The position numbers and the translations under genes are program-made. Shown here piece after piece: positions 1-7,253 of a DNA stretch of 35,538 bases (its first letter is position 1; each line of letters opens with the position of its first letter). The notes under the pieces are model-generated. The model saw only the letters and a list, made by a program, of their open reading frames with translations. It was not told where the DNA came from and searched no databases. This DNA is from Bradyrhizobium campsiandrae (lineage in GTDB: Bacteria; Pseudomonadota; Alphaproteobacteria; Rhizobiales; Xanthobacteraceae), in contig NZ_JAANIH010000083.1 of assembly GCF_014529705.1 (NCBI RefSeq), positions 1 through 35,538 on the forward strand, in the 5' to 3' direction.

Positions 1-639
1 ATTGCGGAGGCGGTGACGCTGCTCGGCCTCATCACCGGAACGCTCGGCAAGATCGCCACCGACGTCATGCTGATGTGCGCGACCGAGTTCGGCGAACTGT
101 CCGAACCCTTCGTTCATGGCCGCGGCGCGTCCTCGACCATGCCGCAGAAGCGCAACCCGATCTCCAGCGAACTGATGCTCGCCGCGGCAAAGGCCGTGCG
201 CCAGCACGTCGCCACCATGCTCGACGGCATGATCCACGATTTCGAGCGTGCCACCGGTCCGTGGCATCTGGAATGGGTGTCGCTGCCGGAGAGCTTTCTG
301 CTTACGGCGTCCTCGCTCGCGAACGCGAAATTCATGCTGGCCGGCCTCGTCGTGCATGAGAGCCGCATGCGCACCAATCTCGGCCTGACCCATGGTCTGA
401 TCGTCGCCGAAGCCGTGATGATGGCGGCGGCGCCGAAGCTCGGGCGGCAACACGCACATGACGTCGTGTACGATGCCTGCCGCAAGGCGATCGAGCAGGG
501 TGGCGATCTCGCCGAGATCCTGTCCGGCGTCCCCGAGATCGTCACCGCGCTCGGCGGCCTCGATGCCATCCGCCGCCATTGCGATCCAGCCAATTATCTC
601 GGCCTGTCCGGCCAGATGGTCGATCGCGTCTTGGGCTGA
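1..639 (+). CDS. Fumarase/adenylosuccinate-lyase superfamily enzyme, PcaB-like (3' part)
   Basis: The reading frame is open from the first base, so the 5' part lies outside the window; 212 residues remain. The superfamily signature SSTMPQKRNP is at about 130-159, the flexible loop carrying the catalytic serine in this superfamily. The following segment (ERATGPWHLEW..LPE) resembles 3-carboxy-cis,cis-muconate cycloisomerase (PcaB), which acts in the protocatechuate branch of the beta-ketoadipate pathway, more than purine-pathway PurB. The C-terminal helical domain looks complete, ending in QMVDRVLG. PcaB usually has MPHKRNP, so the His-to-Gln change leaves the substrate open. The superfamily is secure; PcaB is an inference, and the missing 5' part and neighbours would settle it. 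Confidence 0.75.
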   Translation: MAEAVTLLGLITGTLGKIATDVMLMCATEFGELSEPFVHGRGASSTMPQKRNPISSELMLAAAKAVRQHVATMLDGMIHDFERATGPWHLEWVSLPESFLLTASSLANAKFMLAGLVVHESRMRTNLGLTHGLIVAEAVMMAAAPKLGRQHAHDVVYDACRKAIEQGGDLAEILSGVPEIVTALGGLDAIRRHCDPANYLGLSGQMVDRVLG

Positions 640-662
640 ACCCTGTCGCCTCCAAGAAACGA

Positions 663-689
663 AAAGGACCCGGCGAGACCGGGGCCTTT
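663..689. terminator. Bidirectional intrinsic terminator between convergent genes
   Basis: Arms AAAGG-A-CCCGG and CCGGG-G-CCTTT enclose the loop CGAGA, 24 bp after the lyase stop codon. The stem is flanked by A residues on the left and T residues on the right, so it can terminate both the lyase gene (+) and the L,D-transpeptidase gene (-). Confidence 0.75.
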
Positions 690-710
690 GTCTTCAATGT
701 GTACCTCGCG

Positions 711-1415
711 TTACCGAAGTTCGGCGCGGCGCTCGGTCATCGGCAGCACGATCACCTTGGTGCCGACGCTGACGCGTGAGTAGAGGTCGGAGACGTCGTC
801 ATTGGTCAGGCGGATGCAGCCGGACGAGACGTGCTTGCCGATCGTATCGGGGGCGTTGGTGCCGTGGATGCGGTAGACGGTGCCGCCGAGATACATGGCG
901 CGCGCGCCGAGCGGGTTGCCGGGGCCGCCGGCCATGTGGCGCGGCAGATAGGGTTGGCGCTGGATCATTTCCGGCGGCGGGGTCCAGTCCGGCCACTCGG
1001 CCTTCTTGGTCACCGACTGCGTGCCCGACCAGGTGAAGCCGTCGCGGCCGACGCCGATGCCGTAGCGAATCGCCTGACCGTTGCCGAGCACGTAATAGAG
1101 ATAGGTATTCGGCGTATCGATGATGATGGTGCCCGGCGCTTCGCGCGTCGCATAGGAAACGGTCTGGCGGCGGAAGCGGGCCGGCGTCTCGACCGCGTCC
1201 TGATCCTCCGACGGCGCGGTCTGATAGGTCGGCGCAGAATAGGGCTGGTACGGCTGAATCGGCTGCGGCGCGGTCATCGTCGGCAGCGGCTGGAAGAACG
1301 GAAAGAGCTGCACGGGCGCAGCCTTGGCCGGGCCGGCACATGCGATTGCAGCAACTGCCACGGCACCGACAGCGGCGGCGCGCGAAAACGTCTTGAACGT
1401 GTCCAGATTGAACAT
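711..1415 (-). CDS. L,D-transpeptidase (YkuD domain), exported
   Basis: A 234-residue protein with a signal peptide (hydrophobic stretch at about residues 12-33, ending PAKAA), a Pro/Gln/Tyr-rich linker to about 75, and a YkuD catalytic domain from about 95 to 225. The active-site motif HGTNAP...SSGCIRL gives His184 and Cys200, the nucleophile that forms 3-3 cross-links in peptidoglycan or attaches proteins to it in the periplasm. The ATG at 1413-1415 is preceded on its strand by CAGGGGCG, a good ribosome binding site. The length is typical of the many L,D-transpeptidase paralogues of rhizobia. The gene stands alone, convergent with the lyase gene and divergent from the glycosyltransferase gene. 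Family assignment is secure; which reaction it favours cannot be told from sequence. Confidence 0.93.
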   Translation of the reverse strand: MFNLDTFKTFSRAAAVGAVAVAAIACAGPAKAAPVQLFPFFQPLPTMTAPQPIQPYQPYSAPTYQTAPSEDQDAVETPARFRRQTVSYATREAPGTIIIDTPNTYLYYVLGNGQAIRYGIGVGRDGFTWSGTQSVTKKAEWPDWTPPPEMIQRQPYLPRHMAGGPGNPLGARAMYLGGTVYRIHGTNAPDTIGKHVSSGCIRLTNDDVSDLYSRVSVGTKVIVLPMTERRAELR

Positions 1416-1615
1416 TGGTCGCCCCTGTTTGCTCGGTGTTTCTTAGGTCACCCCGGCACCGTTTCGGTGCTCCGTTGCCTAAACTCCTAGCGGAAAGAAG
1501 TTTCGGGACGTTTGCTCGGAAAACCGAAAACGGTTTCATCCCGGCAAGGATTGTTTCATGACAGTTTCGTGGCCGGTCGCGTCCGTTAACAAACAAAACA
1601 GCGGGCCGACACTTC

Positions 1616-1627
1616 TGTGACGTCACA
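1616..1627. promoter_or_regulatory. 12-bp perfect palindrome TGTGACGTCACA
   Basis: A perfect inverted repeat in the 275-bp divergent region between the L,D-transpeptidase and glycosyltransferase genes, 64 bp before the latter's start. The half-site TGTGA matches CRP/FNR-family half-sites, but the spacer is 2 bp instead of 6, so it may serve another regulator. Binding is inferred only. Confidence 0.4.
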
Positions 1628-1690
1628 CGCCTGAAATATCCGTGGTTGATGGTCCACAGCCGAGAATCATCAAACTCTCGGAATTTCCCC

Positions 1691-2743
1691 ATGCGGGTAT
1701 TAATCGCGACTGACGCCTGGCATCCGCAGGTTAACGGTGTGGTCCGGACGCTGACCTCGCTGGCGGCCGCCGCCAAGGCGCTCGATGTCGAGATCGACTT
1801 CCTGACGCCCGACGGCTTCAGGTCCTGGCCGCTGCCGACCTATCCGGGCATTCGCATTGCGCTGCCGAGCGGCAAGGAGATCGCGCGGCGGATCGAGAAG
1901 TGCGCACCTGAAGCCCTCCACATCGCCACCGAAGGCCCGATCGGCTGGGCCGCGCGGGCCTATTGCCGCCGCAACCGCCTTGCTTTCACCACCTCCTACA
2001 CGACGCGCTTTCCGGAATACGTCTCGGTCCGGACCGGCATCCCCGATGCCGTCGGCTATGCCGTGCTGCGCCACTTCCACGATGCCGCCGCCATGACCAT
2101 GGTGGCGACGCCGTCGCTGCGGCAGGAGCTTTCGGCGCGCGGCTTCAAGCGGCTCGGCTTCTGGGGGCGCGGCGTCGACACCGAGTTGTTCCATCCCGAC
2201 AGTCCCGCGACGCTCGATCTGCCGCGTCCGATCTTCATGACCATGGGCCGGGTGGCCGTGGAGAAGAACCTCGAAGCGTTCCTCTCGCTCGATCTGCCCG
2301 GCACCAAGGTCGTCGTCGGCGACGGTCCGCAGAAGGCGGCGCTCGAGAAGAAATACCCCGATGTCGTCTTCCTTGGCGAGAAGAAGGGCGCGGATCTGAC
2401 CGCGCATCTCGCCGCCGCCGACGTCTTCGTGTTCCCGAGCCTCACCGACACGTTCGGCGTGGTGCAGTTGGAGGCGCTCGCCTGCGGCACGCCGGTTGCG
2501 GCGTTTCCGGTGACCGGTCCGAAGGACGTCATCGCCGATCATCCGATCGGCGCGATCGACAACGATCTGCGCGCCGCCTGCCTGCGTGCGCTCACGATGT
2601 CGCGCGAGACCTGCCGTAACTTCGCGCTGGAGCGCTCCTGGGAGAACAGCGCGCGCCAGTTTGTCGGCAATCTCACCTCCCTCCAGCCCAGCCGCATCCT
2701 TCGCGCTTCGCCTCGCATGGCGCGGCGACCGGTGCGCGGCTGA
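1691..2743 (+). CDS. Glycosyltransferase family 4 (GT-B fold)
   Basis: A 350-residue protein. The N-terminus, MRVLIATDAWHPQVNGVVRT, is the classic acceptor-side start of GT4 enzymes that glycosylate lipids. The donor-binding motif lies at about residues 248-272 (FPSLTDTFGVVQLEALACGTP), equivalent to the EX7E motif with Asp253 in place of the first Glu and Glu261 as the second. An in-frame ATG at 1646 would add 15 polar residues; the ATG at 1691 is chosen because the conserved fold begins there. The gene lies 32 bp upstream of pmtA on the same strand, which fits a shared transcript and a role in membrane-lipid glycosylation. That role is inferred from context; acceptor and sugar donor are unknown. 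Confidence 0.85.
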   Translation: MRVLIATDAWHPQVNGVVRTLTSLAAAAKALDVEIDFLTPDGFRSWPLPTYPGIRIALPSGKEIARRIEKCAPEALHIATEGPIGWAARAYCRRNRLAFTTSYTTRFPEYVSVRTGIPDAVGYAVLRHFHDAAAMTMVATPSLRQELSARGFKRLGFWGRGVDTELFHPDSPATLDLPRPIFMTMGRVAVEKNLEAFLSLDLPGTKVVVGDGPQKAALEKKYPDVVFLGEKKGADLTAHLAAADVFVFPSLTDTFGVVQLEALACGTPVAAFPVTGPKDVIADHPIGAIDNDLRAACLRALTMSRETCRNFALERSWENSARQFVGNLTSLQPSRILRASPRMARRPVRG

Positions 2744-2775
2744 TCACACTTTGACCCACAGCGAGAACCTCATCG

Positions 2776-3465
2776 ATGGCTAAGATCATGAACCTTGACG
2801 GCACCCAGCAGCTCGACCTCACCCGTGGCTCGGTCGAGCAGGCCTATGACCGCTGGGCGCCCGTCTACGATCTCGTGTTCGGGGGCGTGTTCGCCAAGGG
2901 CCGCGCGGCCGCGATCGCAGCCACCAACAAGATCGGCGGGCGCGTGCTCGAAGTCGGCGTCGGTACCGGCATCTCGCTGCCGCTCTATGCGCCGAACCTG
3001 CGCATCTTCGGCACCGACATTTCGGACGCGATGCTCGACAAGGCCCGCCGCCGCGTCAAGGAAGGCAATCTGAAGAACGTCGAGGGCCTCGCGGTGATGG
3101 ATGCGGAGAAGCTCGAATTCCCCGACAATTCCTTCGATGTGGTGATGGCACAATATGTCGTCACCGCCGTGCCGAACCCGGAGAAGGCGCTGGACGAGTT
3201 CGCCCGCGTGCTGCGGCCGGGCGGCGAGCTGATCATCCTTACCCGCGTCAGCGCCGACACCGGCATGCGCCGCTTCATCGAGCAGAAGCTGCAGCCGGTG
3301 GTGCGTCCGCTCGGCTTCCGCACCGCCGAGTTCGCCTGGTCGCGCTATGCCAAATGGCTCGCCGGCGCCAAGGGCATGGAGCTCGCCGAGCGCCGCCTGA
3401 TTCCGCCGCTCGGCCATTTCTCGCTGGTGCGCTTCCGCAAGGTCGACATCGCCAAGGCGGCCTGA
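2776..3465 (+). CDS. pmtA: Phosphatidylethanolamine N-methyltransferase, rhizobial type
   Basis: A 229-residue class I SAM-dependent methyltransferase. Residues 20-36 (VEQAYDRWAPVYDLVFG) are typical of the Sinorhizobium-type PmtA N-terminus. Motif I, VLEVGVGTG at 57-65, binds SAM; the acidic end of beta-2 is FGTDIS, and the motif VLRPGGELIILTR follows near 150-165. Family members methylate phosphatidylethanolamine stepwise to phosphatidylcholine at the inner face of the cytoplasmic membrane. No hydrophobic anchor is seen, as expected for these peripheral enzymes. It follows the GT4 gene after 32 bp with no strong Shine-Dalgarno sequence. Bradyrhizobium carries several PMT paralogues of differing specificity; this one looks like the main PmtA, but which methylation steps it performs cannot be read from sequence. 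Confidence 0.82.
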   Translation: MAKIMNLDGTQQLDLTRGSVEQAYDRWAPVYDLVFGGVFAKGRAAAIAATNKIGGRVLEVGVGTGISLPLYAPNLRIFGTDISDAMLDKARRRVKEGNLKNVEGLAVMDAEKLEFPDNSFDVVMAQYVVTAVPNPEKALDEFARVLRPGGELIILTRVSADTGMRRFIEQKLQPVVRPLGFRTAEFAWSRYAKWLAGAKGMELAERRLIPPLGHFSLVRFRKVDIAKAA

Positions 3466-3476
3466 GCAGGCCGTTG

Positions 3477-3500
3477 GAGCGGCGGCTCAGTCCGCCGCTC
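3477..3500. terminator. GC-rich hairpin after pmtA
   Basis: Perfect 9-bp arms GAGCGGCGG and CCGCCGCTC around a 6-nt loop, 12 bp after the pmtA stop. No T-run follows, so it may be a weak terminator or an RNA 3'-end stabiliser. Confidence 0.5.
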
Positions 3501-3616
3501 ACGCGTTTGCGTGCGTCACCGCGTCGCTGCACATCGTCATATGACAAAATGATGATGTCACACGGCGGACATCGAATCTCTGTAAATCCTGAACCCGAAG
3601 CATTTTGGGGGAGAGC

Positions 3617-4276
3617 ATGATCAAGAACTACCTCGAGCAGCTGCGGATCCAGCGCTGGGACGACCATCGTTATTATCACCACAGCCGCATCAATCAGAGC
3701 CTGCACTTCGTCAGCGCGCTGAGCTTTCTCTTCGCCTATGTCTGGCTGTTCGTCGATCCCATGATCTCGGCGCTGGTCGGCTGGCTGGTCTCGATGACCT
3801 CGCGCCAGGCCGGTCACTTCTTCTTCGAGCCGCATGATTACGATCACATCAACCAAGCGACGCACGAGTACAAGGAAGAGATCAAGGTCGGCTACAACCT
3901 GCAGCGCAAGGTCGTGCTGATGGCGATCTGGGCGTTCTCGCCGCTGGTGCTGTTCGTCGATCCCACTCTGTTCGGCCTGTTCACCCCCTGGGCCAATGCA
4001 ACCGACTTTGTGCGCCAGGTTGCCAAGATCTGGCTGGTGGTCGGCGGCGGCGGCCTTCTGTTCCGCACCGTGCACCTGTTCTTCATCCGCGACGTCGAGA
4101 CCGGTCTCGTCTGGATGACCAAGATCCTGACCGACCCCTTCCACGACCTGATGCTCTATCGCGGCGCTCCGCTCGCTTTGATGCGCGGCGAGTTGATGGA
4201 CCCCGGCTTGCACCTTAACCCCGAGCACACGCTGGGCCTAATCTCCGAGCCCGTGCTCGAAGAGCAGCACGCCTGA
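3617..4276 (+). CDS. Polytopic membrane protein, DUF962/Mpo1-like
   Basis: A 219-residue protein with about four hydrophobic segments (around 27-60, 100-125, 135-160). Two His-rich motifs face the same side: YYHHSRINQSLH at about 20-31, and SRQAGHFFFEPHDYDH near 60-76. They resemble the conserved YxxxHxxxxNxxxH and QxxGHxxxExxxP blocks of DUF962. The yeast member of that family, Mpo1, is an Fe(II)-dependent dioxygenase that alpha-oxidises 2-hydroxy fatty acids. The ATG is chosen because GGGGGAGAG (3607-3615) sits directly upstream. The polar C-terminus of about 60 residues is longer than in short DUF962 proteins. The DUF962 link is by motif only. Placement after pmtA suggests work on membrane lipids or acyl chains. 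Confidence 0.6.
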   Translation: MIKNYLEQLRIQRWDDHRYYHHSRINQSLHFVSALSFLFAYVWLFVDPMISALVGWLVSMTSRQAGHFFFEPHDYDHINQATHEYKEEIKVGYNLQRKVVLMAIWAFSPLVLFVDPTLFGLFTPWANATDFVRQVAKIWLVVGGGGLLFRTVHLFFIRDVETGLVWMTKILTDPFHDLMLYRGAPLALMRGELMDPGLHLNPEHTLGLISEPVLEEQHA

Positions 4277-4318
4277 GCGCGCTGTTCGCACCTTACACTC
4301 CGATGTCTGATGGTGACG

Positions 4319-4595
4319 TCATGCCCGGCCTCGTGCCGGGCATCCTTCTTTCGCCTCTCCCCGCGTGCGGGGAGAGGCCGGAGCTCATCGTAGATGCGGT
4401 CCGGGTGAGGGGGAGTCTCCGCGGGGGCGCGGCTAGTGATGTGTGCGCCAACTCTCGCCGCGCACGCGGAGAGTCCCCCTCACCCCAACCCTCTCAGCGC
4501 GAGCGAAGCTCGTCGCGACTCCGCATCCGCCTTCGCCAAGGCTTCGGCGGACAAGAGCGGGGAGAGGGGGAGGAGAGAGCTCGCCCCGGAATGAC
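4319..4595. repeat. Composite palindromic repeat element (between convergent genes)
   Basis: This fills most of the 344-bp gap between the Mpo1-like gene and the convergent aminotransferase gene. Nested structures are visible. ATGCCCGGC/GCCGGGCAT is at 4321-4343. A 12-bp perfect stem GCCTCTCCCCGC with a 2-nt loop is at 4353-4378. Long arms at 4403-4423 and 4465-4485 match at 20 of 21 positions. A further palindrome lies around CGCCTTCGCCAAGGCTTCGGC near 4531. The element ends in GCCCCGGAATGAC (4583-4595), a 13-mer that recurs at 25223-25235. Such elements are dispersed in Bradyrhizobium genomes. No coding capacity or transposase is present. It probably ends transcription from both sides. Confidence 0.75.
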
Positions 4596-4620
4596 GGCGA
4601 ATGCGGTTGGAGCGTTGGCC

Positions 4621-6285
4621 TCAGCGCCCGAAGCGCTTGGCCAGCATCTCTTTCAGGATCTGCCGCTTGATGGTCTTGTTGGTGAGCGCGCCATCGTGCC
4701 ACCAGAAGCCATCGGCCTTCATCTTCTCGGCGGCGCGGACGAAGCGGTCGGCGACTTCAGCGAAATCGGCGTCGGTGTAGTTGAGGCTGAAGATCAATCG
4801 GCCGGTGCCGACCCAGCTCAGCGCCAGACCCTCGGCGCGCAGGTAATATTGCAGCATCCAATTGTAGCGCGACGGGGTGGTGTATTTCACCGTCCAGATC
4901 GACGAGAAATTGGCGAACTGCACCGGCAGTTCGGCGTCGGTCATCATCTTGTTGAGCTTTGCGACGCGGCCGTTCCAGGTCGCATCCAGACCGTCATAGA
5001 TGGCGCGGAAGTTCGGCGAGGCGAGGCGGCTCAAAAACTCGTCCATCGCCGTCATGACGTAGGGATGCGAGTTGAAGGTGCCGCGGGCAAAGCAGATGTC
5101 GGCGGGACGATCGTCGCGGAAGCGGCGCATCAAGTCCTTCTTGCCGCAGACCACGCCGACCGGCAGACCGCCGGCGAGGCTCTTGCCGTAGGTCACCATG
5201 TCGGCCTTGACGCCGAAATATTCCTGGGCGCCGCCGGCAGCGAGACGGAAGCCGACGAAGACCTCGTCGAAGATCAAGACAATGCCACGCTCGGTGCAGA
5301 CCTCGCGCAGCTTCTTCAGCCATTCGGTGTAGGCGGCGCGATCGAAATTGCCGCCACGGGACGAGTCCACCAGCGAGGAATCGCCGGGCGCGTTGACGTT
5401 CGGATGCAGCCCCTGCAGCGGATTGACCAGCACGCAGGCGATGTCCTTGCGCGTGCGCAGCACATGCAGCGTCTTCTCGGACATCTCGGAGAGGGTGTAG
5501 GTCTCGTGCGCGGCAATGGGATTGCCGACGCCGGGCTGCACGTCGCCCCACCAGCCGTGATAGGCGCCGGCGAAACGAACCAGATGGGTGCGCTTGGTGT
5601 GGTAGCGCGCCAGCCGCACGGCCTGCATCACGGCTTCGGTGCCGGACATGTGGAACGAGACTTCGTCAAGGCCCGAGATCTGGCAGAGCCGCTGCACGTT
5701 CTGCAGGATGACGGGGTGGTAGGGGCCGAGCACGGGGCCAAGCGCATGGGCGCGCTTCTCGGAGCCCTCGATGCACTCCTTGTAGAAATCGTTGCCGAAG
5801 ATGTTGACGCCGTAGGATCCGGTGAGGTCGTAGGAGGTGTTGCCGTCGACATCGGTGACGGTGACGCCGCTCGAGGATTCCATGAAGGTCGAGGTGCCCA
5901 GATGCTCGCGCACGAGCCGCGAGAACTGGAACGGCACGCGATAGCTTTCGGTGAAGTTGAGGTCCGAGATCGTCTCGGCCGCCTCCTTCGTCATCGCGCG
6001 CCCCTTGGGGTAGCGCTCGGCGTAGATGCCAGCGAGGCGGAAGAAGGCCTCCTTGCGCTGCTTCACCACGACGTCAGGCGCGCCGTCGCAGCCGAAATAT
6101 TTGTCGCCTTCGAATTCGTAGAAGGGCAGCAGCTTGGCCACCCGGCGCGACATCTTGGAGTGCCCGGCGAGCGAGCGGTGCTTGGCGCGGGACAATTCGA
6201 CCCGCGCCTTGATCTTCGGAAGGACGGCGGCAGCGGACGCTGCGGCGGCCACGGACATCGAGAGAATCGGGAGTGTCGTTTCCAT
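4621..6285 (-). CDS. Class III PLP-dependent aminotransferase with N-terminal extension
   Basis: A 554-residue protein. The class III aminotransferase core (glutamate-1-semialdehyde aminomutase-like) starts at about residue 135. Visible blocks are the substrate/PLP glycine-rich SGTEAVMQAVRLAR, AYHGWWGDVQPG, the Asp-containing LIFDEVFVGFR, and the PLP-binding lysine in TYGKSLAGGLPVG (Lys368). About 130 extra N-terminal residues precede the core. They begin with a weakly hydrophobic Ala-rich stretch (8-22), then a basic region and a segment (YEFEGDKYFG...ISDLNFTESYRVPFQFSRLV) not found in plain GSA aminomutases. It is unlikely to be HemL, since alphaproteobacteria make ALA with HemA. It diverges from the PS decarboxylase gene over 35 bp, so the two may share a control region. 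Substrate unknown; a role in an amino-lipid is inferred from context. Confidence 0.85.
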   Translation of the reverse strand: METTLPILSMSVAAAASAAAVLPKIKARVELSRAKHRSLAGHSKMSRRVAKLLPFYEFEGDKYFGCDGAPDVVVKQRKEAFFRLAGIYAERYPKGRAMTKEAAETISDLNFTESYRVPFQFSRLVREHLGTSTFMESSSGVTVTDVDGNTSYDLTGSYGVNIFGNDFYKECIEGSEKRAHALGPVLGPYHPVILQNVQRLCQISGLDEVSFHMSGTEAVMQAVRLARYHTKRTHLVRFAGAYHGWWGDVQPGVGNPIAAHETYTLSEMSEKTLHVLRTRKDIACVLVNPLQGLHPNVNAPGDSSLVDSSRGGNFDRAAYTEWLKKLREVCTERGIVLIFDEVFVGFRLAAGGAQEYFGVKADMVTYGKSLAGGLPVGVVCGKKDLMRRFRDDRPADICFARGTFNSHPYVMTAMDEFLSRLASPNFRAIYDGLDATWNGRVAKLNKMMTDAELPVQFANFSSIWTVKYTTPSRYNWMLQYYLRAEGLALSWVGTGRLIFSLNYTDADFAEVADRFVRAAEKMKADGFWWHDGALTNKTIKRQILKEMLAKRFGR

Positions 6286-6320
6286 GACAACAAGCGCTAA
6301 TACTGTGAGCTGACAGATTC

Positions 6321-7184
6321 ATGACAGTCAAAGCCCTCATCGCCTCTTTCACCCAGCAGGAAGACCTCAACTTCCTGCTGACCAACCGCATCCCCCGCGC
6401 GGCGCTGACCCGCTTCATGGGCTGGTTCTCCAAGATCGAAAATCCGCTGGTGCGGGATTTCTCCATCGCGCTGTGGAAGCTGTTCTCCGACCTCGATCTG
6501 TCGGAGGCGCGCAAGACGCATTTCACGAGCCTGCACGATTGCTTCACGCGTGAGCTGAAGCCGGGCCTGCGTCCGTTTGATCCCGATCCTTCCCTGGTCG
6601 CAAGTCCCTCGGACGGCATCGTCGGCGCGCATGGCCGGATCGCGGATACCGAGCTGTTCCAGGTCAAGGGCGCGCCCTATTCGCTGCTCGACCTGCTTGG
6701 CGATCCGGCGCTGGTCGAGCAGCACCGCAACGGCAGCTTTGTCACGCTGCGGCTGACCTCGAGCATGTATCACCGCTTCCACGCGCCCTATGATGCGCAT
6801 ATCGAGCGGGTGACGCTGATCCATGGCGACGTCTGGAACGTCAACCCGATCGCGCTGAAGCGGGTAGAGCGGCTGTTCTGCAAGAACGAGCGGGCCGTGA
6901 TCCGGACGCATTTGTCGACCGGCGAGGCGGTGACGCTGGTGCCGGTGGCCGCCATCCTGGTCGCCAGCATCCGCCTGCATTTCCTCGACATGGTGCTGAA
7001 TGCGCAGACGCGGGGGCCGGTCAATTTCCCCTGCGACGTCAACGTCAGCAAGGGCGAGGAGCTCGGCTGGTTCGAGCACGGCTCGACCATCATCATCCTT
7101 GCGCCGGGCGACTTTTCGTTCTGCGACGGCGTCGCCGAGGGCACGCGCGTTCGTGCAGGTCAAGCACTCCTTCGCAGGACGTAG
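6321..7184 (+). CDS. psd: Phosphatidylserine decarboxylase proenzyme, E. coli-like (type I)
   Basis: A 287-residue protein. The autocatalytic cleavage motif is HGST at 253-256, where Ser255 would become the pyruvoyl group. The Asp-His pair is in SPSDG (Asp98) and YHRFHAP (His151/His154). These correspond to the Asp90, His147 and Ser254 region of the E. coli enzyme, so all catalytic residues are present. The reaction is decarboxylation of phosphatidylserine to phosphatidylethanolamine at the inner membrane. Residues 1-95 match the E. coli-type N-terminal part (CFTRELKPGLRPFD). Rhizobia usually also carry a shorter psd next to pssA, so this may be a second enzyme. It lies about 2.9 kb from pmtA, which would methylate its product. 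Cleavage motif HGST instead of LGST is a minor variant. A different amino-phospholipid substrate cannot be excluded. Confidence 0.85.
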   Translation: MTVKALIASFTQQEDLNFLLTNRIPRAALTRFMGWFSKIENPLVRDFSIALWKLFSDLDLSEARKTHFTSLHDCFTRELKPGLRPFDPDPSLVASPSDGIVGAHGRIADTELFQVKGAPYSLLDLLGDPALVEQHRNGSFVTLRLTSSMYHRFHAPYDAHIERVTLIHGDVWNVNPIALKRVERLFCKNERAVIRTHLSTGEAVTLVPVAAILVASIRLHFLDMVLNAQTRGPVNFPCDVNVSKGEELGWFEHGSTIIILAPGDFSFCDGVAEGTRVRAGQALLRRT

Positions 7185-7253
7185 TCTTCATTCCGCCCCG
7201 TCGGGCGCCTATATCATTCGCGGGGACGAATCGAGGATACGACAGGATTTGCG

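Noticed and set aside
3536..3545. GTCATATGAC palindrome before the DUF962-like gene
   Set aside because: Only 10 bp and with no promoter elements placed convincingly around it; could be chance.
4319..4595. Possible CRISPR or IS remnant
   Set aside because: The repeats are inverted and nested, without regular spacing, spacers or transposase sequence.
4303..6300. Long plus-strand open frame of 665 codons
   Set aside because: It covers the palindromic repeat and the antisense of the aminotransferase gene; the product has no recognisable motif and the minus-strand gene has strong ones.
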